A stretch of 64,000 bases of DNA. It comes from an uncultured Collinsella sp. Lineage in GTDB: Bacteria > Actinomycetota > Coriobacteriia > Coriobacteriales > Coriobacteriaceae. Shown here piece after piece: positions 8,599-17,757 of this stretch; position 1 is the first letter of the stretch; each line of letters begins with the position of its first letter. Where the stretch lies: contig CABUDQ010000004.1 in NCBI GenBank assembly GCA_902490365.1, positions 9,187-73,186 of the forward strand. Reading direction: 5' to 3'. Under the pieces are notes generated by a model. The model did not search any database and was not told where the DNA came from. It worked only from the letters and a program-made list of their open reading frames with translations. Both the position numbers and the translations under genes were made by a program.

Positions 8599-9363
8599 TT
8601 AGTGGCCCTTGATGGAGTTGAGGAAGTCCTGGGCGCGCTTGGTCTGGGGGTGGTTGAAGAACTCGTCGGGCGTGCTGGTTTCCACGATCTGGCCGTCGGC
8701 CATAAACACGACGCGGTCGGCCACGCGGCGGGCGAAGTTCATCTCGTGTGTGATGACGATCATCGTCATGCCCTGCTGTGCCAGACGGACCATGACCTCG
8801 AGCACCTCGTTGATCATCTCGGGGTCAAGAGCGCTCGTGGGCTCGTCGAAGAGCATGGCCTTGGGCTGCATGGCAAGCGAACGGGCGATGGCTACACGCT
8901 GTTGCTGGCCGCCCGAGAGCTGTGTGGGCACCTTATCGGCCTGCTCGGCAACGCCCACGCGGCCCAGCAGGTCCATGGCGCGCTCGCGGGCCTCGTCCTT
9001 GGAGACGCCCAGCACATCGACCGGTCCCAGCATGACGTTCTGTAACACGGTCATATGTGCGAACAGGTTGAACTGCTGAAACACCATGCCCAGTTCGGCG
9101 CGCATGCGGGCAAGATCCTTGCCTTCCTGCGGCAGGGGCTCGCCCTCGATGAGGATCTCGCCCGAGTCGATGGTTTCCAGGCGGTTGATGGTGCGGCACA
9201 TGGTCGACTTGCCCGAGCCCGAGGGCCCGATCACGACGACGACCTCGCCACGGTCGACCGAGAGATTGATGTCGTTGAGGACGTGCAGGTCGCCGTAGTG
9301 CTTATCGACGTGCCTGAGCTCGATCAGCGGCTGATTGCCGGTGGAAGAAGTGCCCTGTGCCAT
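8599..9363 (-). CDS. Polar amino acid ABC importer, ATPase (GlnQ-like)
   Basis: This 254-residue ATPase has Walker A GPSGSGKST, Q-loop MVFQQFNLF, signature LSGGQQQRVAIARS and Walker B MLFDEPTSALDPE. FNLFAHMTVLQNV is typical of glutamine/glutamate importers. AAGGAG lies about 9 nt before ATG. It completes the minus-strand set of binding protein, two permeases and ATPase. It powers uptake of a polar amino acid at the inner face of the membrane. Confidence 0.93.
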   Translation of the reverse strand: MAQGTSSTGNQPLIELRHVDKHYGDLHVLNDINLSVDRGEVVVVIGPSGSGKSTMCRTINRLETIDSGEILIEGEPLPQEGKDLARMRAELGMVFQQFNLFAHMTVLQNVMLGPVDVLGVSKDEARERAMDLLGRVGVAEQADKVPTQLSGGQQQRVAIARSLAMQPKAMLFDEPTSALDPEMINEVLEVMVRLAQQGMTMIVITHEMNFARRVADRVVFMADGQIVETSTPDEFFNHPQTKRAQDFLNSIKGH

Positions 9364-9399
9364 GGTGCTCGGCTCCTTATGACTCGAAATGGTAAAGCG

Positions 9400-10233
9400 T
9401 TAGCGGATGATCGTCGCGCCGGTCTTGTGCGAGACGTAGACAGCGGCCTTGTTGATCGCGACGTTGATGAGGATATAGATGACCGCGATCACCAGGTAGA
9501 CCGACACGAGGGCATCGTAGTTGGTAATGAGCACGCGGGCATTTTGCATGAGGTCGGGGTAGCTCACCACATAGGCGACGGTGGTGTCTTTGACTACGAC
9601 CACAAGCTGCGAAATCAACGACGGAATGATAAACCGAATAGCCTGCGGCAACACGATTTTAAAGGTGATTTTAGCCTTGGAGAGACCGAGCGCCTGGGCC
9701 GCCTCGACCTGCCCGCGCGGTACGGCGTTGACGCCGGCGCGGAAGATCTCGGCAAGTACGCCGGCCGCAGCGAGCGCGACAGGAAGTGTGAGCATCCAAA
9801 ACGACGGCAGTGCGATTTTGTACTGGGGTAGCACCAAAAAGAAGAAGTAGATGAACAGCAGGCTCGGCACACCGCGGAAGAAATCGGTGAGCACGCGGCA
9901 GACCAGCTGCAGTGGCTTAATGTCGCTGGTGCGGCCGAGCATAAGGGCTAAGCCCAGCACCAGCGCAATGGCGCCGGCGGTGAGTGCGACTTTAACGGTG
10001 CCCTCAAAGCCGGCAAGCAGGAACTTCCAGGTGGTGAGGTGCGTAAAGAAATACCAATAGTGGACCGAAAGCTGGCCGGTCACATAAAAGCGCTGCAACA
10101 CGAGGGCGACGAGCACGGCGACGGCAACAAGCGAGATGGCGGTGCCGATGCGAATCTTGGAGCGCATCTTGGGGCCGGGAGCCTCGTAGAGCGCATCGCG
10201 CATGGTGAGCGCGGGGGAGGAGTGCTTGCTCAT
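9400..10233 (-). CDS. Amino acid ABC importer permease, second
   Basis: This 277-residue His/Glu/Gln-type permease carries the EAA loop (AEIFRAGVNAVPRGQVEAAQ, then ALGLSK). It has about five to six membrane segments after a cytoplasmic N-terminal arm of about 30 residues. Start overlaps the stop of the preceding permease by 4 nt. The two permeases are GluC/GluD-like and likely form the heterodimeric channel. Confidence 0.9.
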   Translation of the reverse strand: MSKHSSPALTMRDALYEAPGPKMRSKIRIGTAISLVAVAVLVALVLQRFYVTGQLSVHYWYFFTHLTTWKFLLAGFEGTVKVALTAGAIALVLGLALMLGRTSDIKPLQLVCRVLTDFFRGVPSLLFIYFFFLVLPQYKIALPSFWMLTLPVALAAAGVLAEIFRAGVNAVPRGQVEAAQALGLSKAKITFKIVLPQAIRFIIPSLISQLVVVVKDTTVAYVVSYPDLMQNARVLITNYDALVSVYLVIAVIYILINVAINKAAVYVSHKTGATIIR

Positions 10234-10889
10234 CGGAGGATTCTCACCTTCTTATCGATGTAGTTGCCAATGTGGCTCACCACAAAGGCCGTGCCCAGGT
10301 AGCCGAGCGCCGAGATAAAGAACGCGGCGACGCCGCCGAGCGAGCGCGTGTTGATGTAGCTCACCACGCCGGTGAGCTCCTGCGGTTTAAGCGGCACCTG
10401 GCTGCCGAGCGCGGTGGTGAGCATGACGGCGATAAAGAGGTTGGTCATGGGCAGCACGCTCGAGCGCAGCGCCTGCGGAATCACGATCTTGGCGAGGATA
10501 CGGCTGAAGCTCATGCCCAGCGAGCGGGCGGCTTCCACCTGGCCGACACCGACGGTGTTGATGCCGCTCATAAAGTTCTCGGAGCCAAAGGCAGAACCCA
10601 AGAGCACTGTGGCGACGATGACGCAGGTGCGGTAGGGCAGGACGACCTTGAGCGGCGGCAGCGCGTAGACGACGATAATGAGCAGCGCGATGCCGGGGAT
10701 GTTACGGAAGACCTGGACATACAGGTCGCCAAAGACGCGCAGCGGCTTGAGCGGCGACACGCGCATCACGGTGACGGCGACGGCCAGCACCATGGCGATG
10801 GCAAACGACTCAAGCGTCATGCCCCAGGTTGCTAGCAGCGCGTCGATATAGTTCTGGCCATAGAGCGACCAGAGCTCGGAGAGACTCAT
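10230..10889 (-). CDS. Amino acid ABC importer permease, first
   Basis: This 219-residue permease of the polar amino acid family has the EAA-type loop (SGINTVGVGQVEAARSLGMS) contacting the ATPase. It is the first gene after the terminator-like hairpin that separates it from the binding-protein gene. The ATG is preceded by GGAGGT. Length is typical for GluC-type subunits. Confidence 0.9.
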   Translation of the reverse strand: MSLSELWSLYGQNYIDALLATWGMTLESFAIAMVLAVAVTVMRVSPLKPLRVFGDLYVQVFRNIPGIALLIIVVYALPPLKVVLPYRTCVIVATVLLGSAFGSENFMSGINTVGVGQVEAARSLGMSFSRILAKIVIPQALRSSVLPMTNLFIAVMLTTALGSQVPLKPQELTGVVSYINTRSLGGVAAFFISALGYLGTAFVVSHIGNYIDKKVRILR

Positions 10890-10903
10890 GCGGACCTCCC
10901 GCC

Positions 10904-10939
10904 GGTAAGGAAAGGGGCTCCCGTGTGTACGGAAGCCCC
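10904..10939 (-). terminator. Attenuator hairpin between binding-protein and permease genes
   Basis: On the minus strand GGGGCTTCCGT (10929-10939) pairs with ACGGGAGCCCC (10914-10924), then TTTCCTTA. A leaky terminator here would give more binding protein than permease, the usual stoichiometry. Confidence 0.75.
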
Positions 10940-11027
10940 GACAACTCAGTGAGGAAACAGTTTAGCGCAATAAAGCGCATCGTGCGTTTCCGTATGGTTT
11001 CGTAGCGGCCGTTACTAGGCTCGCTGC

Positions 11028-12023
11028 CTAGGCGCCGATCTCGGGCAGCTCGGGAACATTGGTGTCGCCCGTACGGTCGCCAATGCAGATCTGCCACAGC
11101 TCGGTCCAGGTGCCGTCATCCTCGATCTTCTTAAGGAAGTCGTTGACAAAGGCGACACCGTCGGAATCGAGCGGCAGGCCGATGCCGTAGGGCTCCTTGC
11201 TGCCGAAGGGCTTGCCGGCAATCTTGTACTTGCCGGGCTCGCGGACCAGGGCGCTCTGCTGCATGTTGTTGTCGATGACGTAGGCATCGACGCGGCCCTG
11301 CTGGAGTGCCTGACGTGCCTCCTCGTCGGTCTTGAACTCCTGCTGGCTGGCCTTGGGGGCGAACTCCTCCAGGATGGCGGGGCCGTTGGAGCCGGACTGG
11401 ACGGCGACGTTCTTGTCGGCCAGGTCGTCGACGCCCTTGATGTCGTCGTTGTCGGCGAGCACCAGGATAGCCTGCTGGGTGTAGTAGTAGGGACCGGCGA
11501 AGGAGACGAGCTTCTTGCGCTCATCGGTGATGGTGTAGGTGGCAAAGACGGCGTCAACCTGGCCGTTCTGCAGGACGGACTCGCGCGTGTCCGAGGTCAC
11601 CTGGGTGATCTCGACCTTGTTCTCGCCCAGGATGTAGTTGGACAGGAGCTGTGCGATACCGGCGTCGAAGCCGCGGGTCTGACCGTCTTTCTCGTTGAGG
11701 AGGGAGAAAAGTGTGGAGGTCTGAACGCCACCGATCTTAAAGACACCGGCGTCCTTGACGGCCGTGGCCCAGGTGCTGGCGGCGATGGCGTCGTCATCGG
11801 CCTTGGGGCCGTTGTCGACGAGTTTGTCGAATGCCTTGGCATCGAGTATGGTGGAAGCCTCGGTATCTTCGGAGCTCTTGGAGGAGCCGGCGGCGGAACC
11901 CTTGTCGGCCTCGGCGCTGGTGTCGGAGCAGCCGGCAAGACCAAGGCCGGCGACGGTTGCGAAGGTGGCGGCGACGAAGCCGCGGCGGTCGAGAACGACC
12001 TGCTGGGAGAGGTTTTTGCTCAT
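11028..12023 (-). CDS. Amino acid ABC importer substrate-binding lipoprotein (Tat-like signal)
   Basis: This 331-residue protein starts with a signal containing twin arginines (LDRRGFVAATFATVAGLG) and the lipobox LAGC, so it is probably a Tat-exported lipoprotein. A Ser/Glu-rich linker of about 50 residues follows. The mature domain is SBP_bac_3: KIGGVQTSTLFS, GFDAGIAQLLSNYI, VDAVFATYTITDERK. The match to GluB-type glutamate binding proteins is good, but glutamine or other polar amino acids cannot be excluded. It is the first gene of the operon. Confidence 0.9.
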   Translation of the reverse strand: MSKNLSQQVVLDRRGFVAATFATVAGLGLAGCSDTSAEADKGSAAGSSKSSEDTEASTILDAKAFDKLVDNGPKADDDAIAASTWATAVKDAGVFKIGGVQTSTLFSLLNEKDGQTRGFDAGIAQLLSNYILGENKVEITQVTSDTRESVLQNGQVDAVFATYTITDERKKLVSFAGPYYYTQQAILVLADNDDIKGVDDLADKNVAVQSGSNGPAILEEFAPKASQQEFKTDEEARQALQQGRVDAYVIDNNMQQSALVREPGKYKIAGKPFGSKEPYGIGLPLDSDGVAFVNDFLKKIEDDGTWTELWQICIGDRTGDTNVPELPEIGA

Positions 12024-12066
12024 GGTAGAACACCTTTCTCAATAAAATCCCTAGCGGTTGAGTAGA

Positions 12067-12096
12067 GTTATACCCTATCGCGCTCAAATGGGTCAA
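12067..12096 (-). promoter_or_regulatory. Promoter of the amino acid importer operon
   Basis: On the minus strand TTGACC (12096-12091) and TATAAC (12072-12067) are spaced 18 nt and lie about 45-70 nt before the binding-protein start. Confidence 0.6.
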
Positions 12097-12143
12097 CACG
12101 AAATAACTCAGAAACATACTTACCTTATGGGTTATTCTACCTA

Positions 12144-12171
12144 CCAAAAGGGATAGGCACCTTTGTGGCGG
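12144..12171. repeat. REP-like hairpin, GGGATAGG variant
   Basis: Contains CCAAAAGGGATAGGCACCTT followed by TGTGG. Flanks pair imperfectly. It matches the hairpin at 35635-35669 and shares the GGG(A/G)(C/T)AGG loop with other members in this window. Confidence 0.5.
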
Positions 12172-12206
12172 TTCTGGCCGATGCAGCGGCATGCCTTGCT
12201 GTTTTG

Positions 12207-12422
12207 TCTCGATCTGTAACATCTGCAGCCATTTTTGCCGAGTAACTGTTACAGATTGAGATTTTCTCTTCAGGGGAATTCGAATGTCTCGATCTGTAAC
12301 AGTTAGACGGCCAAAAGGTCTCTATCTGTTACAGATCGAGACAAAGGTCAGGGGCAAAGATGGTTTGTCTAGATCTGTAACAGTTAGACGGGAATTCGGG
12401 CCCTAGATGTTACAGATTGAGA
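12207..12422. repeat. Six-copy alternating-orientation 15-bp motif array with 40-bp period
   Basis: The motif TCTCGATCTGTAACA occurs at 12207-12221, 12287-12301 and (TCTAG variant) 12368-12382. Its inverse TGTTACAGATTGAGA (or TCGAGA) occurs at 12247-12261, 12327-12341 and 12408-12422. Starts are 40, 40, 40, 41 and 40 bp apart. Spacers are 25 or 26 nt; two of the five share GTTAGACGG. The array fills the gap between the amino acid importer promoter and the dxs terminator. It can be read as three tandem hairpins of about 55 nt or as evenly phased binding sites. The region contains no supported gene. Confidence 0.9.
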
Positions 12423-12440
12423 TAATCGCGCCGCGAAAAT

Positions 12441-12480
12441 AAAAACCTCCGCAGGGGTGCTTCCCTTGCGGAGGTTTTTT
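12441..12480 (-). terminator. dxs terminator
   Basis: AAAAACCTCCGCAGGGG and its complement form a strong stem with A- and T-tracts on both sides, right at the dxs stop codon. It would work in both directions. Confidence 0.9.
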
Positions 12481-14260
12481 ACTCGTTCAGTAGCCTTACG
12501 GCTTCGGCGGCCATGTTCTCGACCGTCATGCCGTTCTGCGCAAGCAGTTCGTTGGGGTCGTAGCGGTCGGGGAAGCCCTTGGCGATGCCGAAGGTGCGCG
12601 TGCGCAACGGCGTGCATGCCAGATAACATGCCACGCGTTCGCCCCAGCCGCCGTCCAAGATGCCGTCTTCGATGGTCACGACAACGCGGTGCTCGGCAGC
12701 AAGACTATCGAGGAACTCGCGGTCAAGCTCGGTTGCAAAGCGCGGGTTGACGAGCGTGGCCTCGATGCCGTACTCGGCAGTCAGACGGTTTGCCACGCGC
12801 TCGCCCAGCTCAAAGAAATCGCCGAGCGCGAGCACGGCCACGTCGCGGCCTTGGCGCACCACGTTGTAGCGCGCGACACCGTAATCGGCGTCCTCGGCAG
12901 GCGCCAAGTCGGGGCGGCTTACCAGGCCAATGCCGGGCACGCGAATCGCCACAGGATGCTCGCGGTGATCGAGCGACCAGCTCAGCATGGACAGATATTC
13001 CTCCATGCAGGCCGGCGCCAAGTAGTGCATGTTGGGAAGACCGCCCAGCATGGAAATATCAAAGAACGAGAGATGCGTCTCGGATGTGGTGCCAAAGATC
13101 GACGCGCCAAATACCAGGATGGTTGCGGGGGCGTCGTTGAGGCACAGGTCGTGCCACAGCTCGTCGTAGGCGCGCTGCAAAAACGTGCCGTACACACCAA
13201 AGACTGGCTTGGCGCCCGAGCGCGCAAGCGCGGTGGCAAAGGTCACGGCGTGCTCCTCGGCAATGCCCACGTCAACAAACTGCTTGCCTGCCGCGGCGCG
13301 AAGCTCGGGTGTAAAGCCCATGATGTAGGGCGTGGCAGCCGTGATGCCCACAACCTGCGGATCGCGCTCGATGGCAGCGCTGAGCGCCTCGCCCGTAATG
13401 TCGGCATAGGTGCGCGGCGCAGGCTCGCTCGGATGACCCGGGCAGAGCTTGCGCCCAGTCGCCATGTCAAACGGACCCACGTGGTGCCAGCGCTCGGGGT
13501 CGCTCTGGGCCGGCTCAAAGCCCTTGCCCTTGGCGGTGGAGACGTGCAGCACGATGGGATGATCGATATTGCGCAGTTCCTGCAGCGCGTCGACCAGGGC
13601 CAACACATCGTTGCCGGTGTCCAGATAGCAGTAGTCGAGCCCCATCGCGCGGAAAACGTTGCGCTCACAGGTGCCGTTGCTGGCGCGTAGCTCGGCCAGA
13701 TTGCGATACAGGCCACCGTGGTTTTCGGCGATGGACTGGTCGTTATCGTTGACGATGATGATCAGGTTGCTGTCGAGCTCGGCGGCATTGTTAAAGCCCT
13801 CAAACGCCAGACCGCCCGAAAGCGAACCGTCGCCAATGATGGTGATGACGTTGTACGCATCGCCCGCCAGGTCACGAGCGTGCGCCAAGCCGCAGCCCAG
13901 GCTCACCGACGTGGAGGTGTGGCCCATGGCGAACAGGTCGTGCTCGGACTCGTCAGGATTGGCAAAACCAGAGGCCTCGCCGTAGCGTGCCGGGTCGATA
14001 TAAGTGTACGCGCGCCCAGTCAGCGCCTTGTGGGCGTAGGTCTGGTGCGAAACATCAAAGACAATCTTGTCGATGGGGGAGTTAAACACGCGATGGAGCG
14101 CAACCGTAAGCTCAACGACGCCCAGGTTGGGGGCAACGTGCCCGCCGACGGCGGCGGAGCTTTCGAGGATGGCGTGGCGGATCTCGCCGCAGAGCAGCGG
14201 AAGCTCGGCGCGATCGAGAGCCTTGACGTCCTCGGGCGTTGTCGTTTGCGTAAGCAGCAT
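12479..14260 (-). CDS. dxs: 1-deoxy-D-xylulose-5-phosphate synthase
   Basis: This 593-residue thiamin-diphosphate enzyme condenses pyruvate and glyceraldehyde 3-phosphate in the first step of the MEP isoprenoid pathway. Recognisable elements are KIVFDVSHQTYAHKALTGR, ThDP motif GDGSLSGG...NN (about 142-160), the central transketolase-like VGIAEEHAVTFATALARSG with the conserved Glu, and the C-terminal domain with EDGILDGGWGERV. It is slightly shorter than the usual 615-640 residues. GGAGTAA precedes the ATG. It is a single-gene unit ending in its own terminator. Confidence 0.93.
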   Translation of the reverse strand: MLLTQTTTPEDVKALDRAELPLLCGEIRHAILESSAAVGGHVAPNLGVVELTVALHRVFNSPIDKIVFDVSHQTYAHKALTGRAYTYIDPARYGEASGFANPDESEHDLFAMGHTSTSVSLGCGLAHARDLAGDAYNVITIIGDGSLSGGLAFEGFNNAAELDSNLIIIVNDNDQSIAENHGGLYRNLAELRASNGTCERNVFRAMGLDYCYLDTGNDVLALVDALQELRNIDHPIVLHVSTAKGKGFEPAQSDPERWHHVGPFDMATGRKLCPGHPSEPAPRTYADITGEALSAAIERDPQVVGITAATPYIMGFTPELRAAAGKQFVDVGIAEEHAVTFATALARSGAKPVFGVYGTFLQRAYDELWHDLCLNDAPATILVFGASIFGTTSETHLSFFDISMLGGLPNMHYLAPACMEEYLSMLSWSLDHREHPVAIRVPGIGLVSRPDLAPAEDADYGVARYNVVRQGRDVAVLALGDFFELGERVANRLTAEYGIEATLVNPRFATELDREFLDSLAAEHRVVVTIEDGILDGGWGERVACYLACTPLRTRTFGIAKGFPDRYDPNELLAQNGMTVENMAAEAVRLLNE

Positions 14261-14488
14261 CGTTGTGGGTTACTCCATGCGAATCGTGCGCCGGCACTCC
14301 CTCGGCCGGCACAATTGCACAAGACAGTCTCGCACATTTTGGCGTTTGATATGTGACGGCGGCGCGGTAATTCGCCAACTGGTGGGGCAAAACGTTTTGT
14401 CCGATGCCATACTGGTAAATTCGATGATGATTTTATTCATTGCGCGCAGGCCGCGGCTTGCCGCCGAGCGCCGCCGGAAGGAGGCCGC

Positions 14489-15046
14489 ATGTCCGATACC
14501 GTTCGTGCCGAGAAAATCGCGCGCGAGGTCGACGATGCCGCCCGTCAGCTTGCCCAGGCGGGCCGCTTGGACCTGATGCATGAGTTTATCCAACATGGCG
14601 ATGTGACGGTCTATACGCATGTGACCTCGGTAGCGCGGGCAAGTCTGTCCTTTGCCGAGCGCCTGGGCCGCGTCGGTATCTCCGTCGACCGCTTATCGCT
14701 GCTGCGCGGGGCCCTGCTGCACGATTACTTTCTCTATGACTGGCACGATCCCGACCCAAGCCATCGACTGCATGGCTTTCGTCACCCGTTTTTTGCCTTG
14801 GCGCGTGCGGAGGAAGATTTTGAGCTGACGCCGCGCGAGCGGAATATTATCGTACGGCATATGTTTCCGCTGGTACCGGTGCCGCCGACGTGTCGTGAGG
14901 CATGGATTGTGTGCCTGGCGGATAAATGGTGCGCACTGCGCGAGACGATTGCCGGCCGTCTGCCGCGCAAAGGCGGCGCGAACGATTTGAACGAGGGCCC
15001 GAGTGACGGCTCGAGCAAAGAATCGAACGAAAAGAGGAGTGGGTAG
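14489..15046 (+). CDS. HD-domain phosphohydrolase-like protein
   Basis: This 185-residue protein contains a compact HD domain: H in YTHVTSVARAS, LLHDYFLYDWH (the HD pair), HGFRHPFFA and CLADKWCAL. These provide the H...HD...D metal ligands of the superfamily. AAGGAGG lies upstream. It ends 3 nt before a membrane protein gene, so the two are coupled. The C-terminal about 25 residues are polar and likely disordered. The substrate is unknown. Confidence 0.82.
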   Translation: MSDTVRAEKIAREVDDAARQLAQAGRLDLMHEFIQHGDVTVYTHVTSVARASLSFAERLGRVGISVDRLSLLRGALLHDYFLYDWHDPDPSHRLHGFRHPFFALARAEEDFELTPRERNIIVRHMFPLVPVPPTCREAWIVCLADKWCALRETIAGRLPRKGGANDLNEGPSDGSSKESNEKRSG

Positions 15047-15049
15047 ACG

Positions 15050-16069
15050 GTGGGAACCGCGATCGACATGGCATTTGACGGCGCGACGCTTGCCGCCTGT
15101 CCGCTCTCGGCGCTGGTACTCTCGTTTGCCTTCTACGGTTTTTGCGGCTGGGTATGGGAGTCGACAGTCTGCGCCATGCTCAACCACGGACGCTTTGCCA
15201 ACAGCGGCTTTTTGCTAGGGCCGTGTTGTCCCATCTACGGTGCGGGCGGCATTGCGTGCTGGTTGCTGCTGCGTGGAATCCCAGACGCCTCGAGCCAGTT
15301 TGTCGCTGCCGCGCTCGTATGCAGCGTGATCGAATATAGCGTGGGCGTGCTGTTGGAAAAAACGACGGGTGCCCGGTTTTGGGATTACTCGCATCTGCCG
15401 TTTAACCTGCACGGACGCATCTGCCTGTACTGGGCCTGCGCGTTTGGCTTGGGTGCGTTGTGTATTTGCCGTTTAGTGGAGCCGGCATTGCTGGGGCTGC
15501 TTGGCCATCTGCCGGTGCTAATCGTGCGCTTGGCCGCCTTTATCGTCGCGGTCGCGATGATGGTCGATGCGGTGTGCTCGTTGGCGAGCTGGCGGCGTCT
15601 GTCCGATCAGCTTGAGCGTGTGCGTGCCGACCTTGCCGACCGCATCAATGAGTCGCTTGCCGACGCCTCCGACTCTATGCTCGAACGTATTCCCGATTCG
15701 GCGATTGACTCGGTGGCGCAGACGCATATCCGCGGTCGCGCCGTTAACGCTTGGCTGGCCGAGCTGGGCGACGCGGCGCTCGATGCCCTGCGCGAGAAGA
15801 CTTCGATGCCGACGTTTATCTCGGATGGTGCTCGCGGCCTGGCGCTCGCTGCCCGCCGCGTGGCCGATGCCGCGCCGAGTATGCCGCGTCCGTCGCTCGG
15901 TCGTCGCCTTGCCGGCAAGCGCATGAGCCGCCCGGTACCGAGCGTGTCACTCAGCCGCCGCGACCTACGCTTCTTTAACGCCTTCCCGCGTCTGCGCATC
16001 AATCGTTACGAGGGTGTCATTCGAGCTACCGACCTCCGCGACCGAGCCCGCGAGCTGTTCCGGCGCTAG
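15050..16069 (+). CDS. CmpB-like (putative ABC transporter type IV) membrane protein
   Basis: This 339-residue protein has about five membrane segments in the first 180 residues with the family pattern FYGFCGWVWES, GFLLGPCCPIYGAGG, EKTTGARFWDYSHLPFNLHGR. The match is to the family annotated as putative ABC-transporter type IV. The C-terminal 150 residues are soluble and helical (VRADLADRINESLADASDSM). A GTG start at 15050 is used, with GAGGAG 10 nt upstream; the first ATG (15068) lacks a ribosome binding site. Function is unknown. It is coupled to the upstream HD protein. Confidence 0.75.
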   Translation: MGTAIDMAFDGATLAACPLSALVLSFAFYGFCGWVWESTVCAMLNHGRFANSGFLLGPCCPIYGAGGIACWLLLRGIPDASSQFVAAALVCSVIEYSVGVLLEKTTGARFWDYSHLPFNLHGRICLYWACAFGLGALCICRLVEPALLGLLGHLPVLIVRLAAFIVAVAMMVDAVCSLASWRRLSDQLERVRADLADRINESLADASDSMLERIPDSAIDSVAQTHIRGRAVNAWLAELGDAALDALREKTSMPTFISDGARGLALAARRVADAAPSMPRPSLGRRLAGKRMSRPVPSVSLSRRDLRFFNAFPRLRINRYEGVIRATDLRDRARELFRR

Positions 16070-16267
16070 CCAGAGCGGAGCCAAGCGCGCCCTTCTCGTT
16101 CGCACGTTTCCCGTTCGTTTCGCGTCCGTTGCCGCGCCGTTTCCAAGATTGCGGTGCCGTTTCCATTCGACAACGCAGCGTTTAACAACGCCGTATCTGG
16201 TCTACACCAGTTGCCCCTCGGCCGCATCATGAGCGCCGACAACGTTCATGCGACCAAGGGGGAGCGA

Positions 16268-17545
16268 ATGTACGATACGGGATCGACAACGTTTATGCTC
16301 ATCTGCACCATGCTCGTGTTTTTAATGACACCGGGTCTGGCGTTTTTCTATGGCGGCCTGTCCAGGCGCAAAAATGTCATCAACACCATGCTTATGTGCT
16401 TTGGCGCCATTGGCCTGGTTGGTGTGCTGTGGATTGTTGCCGGCTGGTCGCTGGCCTACGGTGGCGACGGTTCTAGCCCGTTTATTGGCGGCTTTGACCA
16501 GTTGCTGTGCCTGCCGGTGCTCAACCAGGTGCTGCAGGCGGCCGAGGGCAATGCTGCGGATGGTGCCGTCTACCCTCAGATCATCAACATCGCCTTCCAG
16601 ATGGCGTTTGCCATGATCACCGCCGCTATCGTTACGGGCAGTCTGGCAGGCCGCGTTAAGTTTGGTGCCATGACGGCCTTCCTGGGCATTTGGCTGCTCG
16701 TGGTCTATGCGCCGCTCGCCCACATGGTTTGGGGCGGCGATGGTTCCTTTATCGGCGACATCATCGGCGCGCTCGACTTTGCCGGCGGCGACGTGGTACA
16801 CATTTCGTCCGGTCTCACGGGCCTGATTCTCTGCTTAATGCTCGGCCGTCGTCGCGGCTTTGGCATGGTGAGCTACCGTCCGCATAACGTGCCGTTTGTG
16901 GCGCTGGGCGCCGGTCTACTTTGGTTTGGTTGGTTTGGCTTTAACGGCGGCAGCGAGTTTAAGGCCGACGCCGTGGCGGCACTCGCCATCCTCAACACCG
17001 TGACGGCCAGCGCGGCGGGCATGGTCTCGTGGCTTGTCGTCGAGCGCGTGCACACCGGTCGTCCCACGCTGGTGGGTGCTAGCACCGGTTTGGTTGCGGG
17101 CCTTGTGGTGGTTACGCCGGGTGCGGGCTTTGTCGAGCCGTGGGCGGCGCTGGTCATGGGCCTGATCGTATCGCCCGTCTGCTATCTGGCCATCAGCCAT
17201 CTTAAGACCAAGTTCGGCTACGACGATGCGCTCGACGCGTTCGGTTGCCACGGTATCGGCGGCATCTTGGGCGGTGTGCTCACGGGCCTGTTCTGCGTGC
17301 CGGAGCTCTCGTGGACCGGTAAGGGCGGCCTGTTCTACACGGGCGACGTGTCGCTGCTTGTCTCGCAGGTTCTGGGCATTGTGGTGACGGTCGTTATTGT
17401 GCTGATGCTCGACTTGGTGATCGCCGCGGTGGTCAAGGCGCTGTTCCACGGTAGCCTGCGCGTGGACGAGGCCGACGAGGCACTGGGCCTGGATGCGAGT
17501 CAGCACGGCGAGAGCGCGTACCCCTCGTTCTCCGGACTCGATTAG
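16268..17545 (+). CDS. amt: Ammonium transporter
   Basis: This 425-residue Amt/MEP/Rh-family protein has 11 predicted membrane segments. Signatures include MTPGLAFFYGGLSRRKN, HISSGLTGL and the second pore-side His in FGCHGIGG. The start at 16268 has GGGGGAG just upstream; the open frame back to 16154 reads untypical sequence. The gene is followed by a PII gene, the conserved amt-glnK pair. It conducts ammonium into the cell and is expected to be blocked by its PII partner when nitrogen is plentiful. Confidence 0.95.
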   Translation: MYDTGSTTFMLICTMLVFLMTPGLAFFYGGLSRRKNVINTMLMCFGAIGLVGVLWIVAGWSLAYGGDGSSPFIGGFDQLLCLPVLNQVLQAAEGNAADGAVYPQIINIAFQMAFAMITAAIVTGSLAGRVKFGAMTAFLGIWLLVVYAPLAHMVWGGDGSFIGDIIGALDFAGGDVVHISSGLTGLILCLMLGRRRGFGMVSYRPHNVPFVALGAGLLWFGWFGFNGGSEFKADAVAALAILNTVTASAAGMVSWLVVERVHTGRPTLVGASTGLVAGLVVVTPGAGFVEPWAALVMGLIVSPVCYLAISHLKTKFGYDDALDAFGCHGIGGILGGVLTGLFCVPELSWTGKGGLFYTGDVSLLVSQVLGIVVTVVIVLMLDLVIAAVVKALFHGSLRVDEADEALGLDASQHGESAYPSFSGLD

Positions 17546-17553
17546 CAGCTTCC

Positions 17554-17638
17554 CCAAGCACCGCACCTTGCCGTTCAATCGTCGCTCACGTACTTAAGTA
17601 CGCTTCGCTCCTCTTTCACGGCAATCTGCGGCACTTGG
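17554..17638. repeat. Long imperfect palindrome between amt and glnK
   Basis: The centre CGTACTTAAGTACG (17589-17602) is a perfect 14-bp palindrome. Flanks pair discontinuously: CCAAG, CCGCA, TTGCCGT on the left with ACGGCAA, TGCGG, CTTGG on the right. The structure may attenuate or process the amt-glnK transcript. Confidence 0.6.
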
Positions 17639-17757
17639 TAAACCTGCTAAGACCAGTCAGTTGAACTTATTGATCTCTGAGGTTGGTTTGCGGCACCTGG
17701 AAAACCCGTGCCATGTGAAGGACAATTCATTTCTTTTATTGAAGAGAGGAATTCACT

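Noticed and set aside
12207..12422. CRISPR array
   Set aside because: Repeats alternate in orientation, are only 15 bp, spacers partly repeat, and no cas genes are present.
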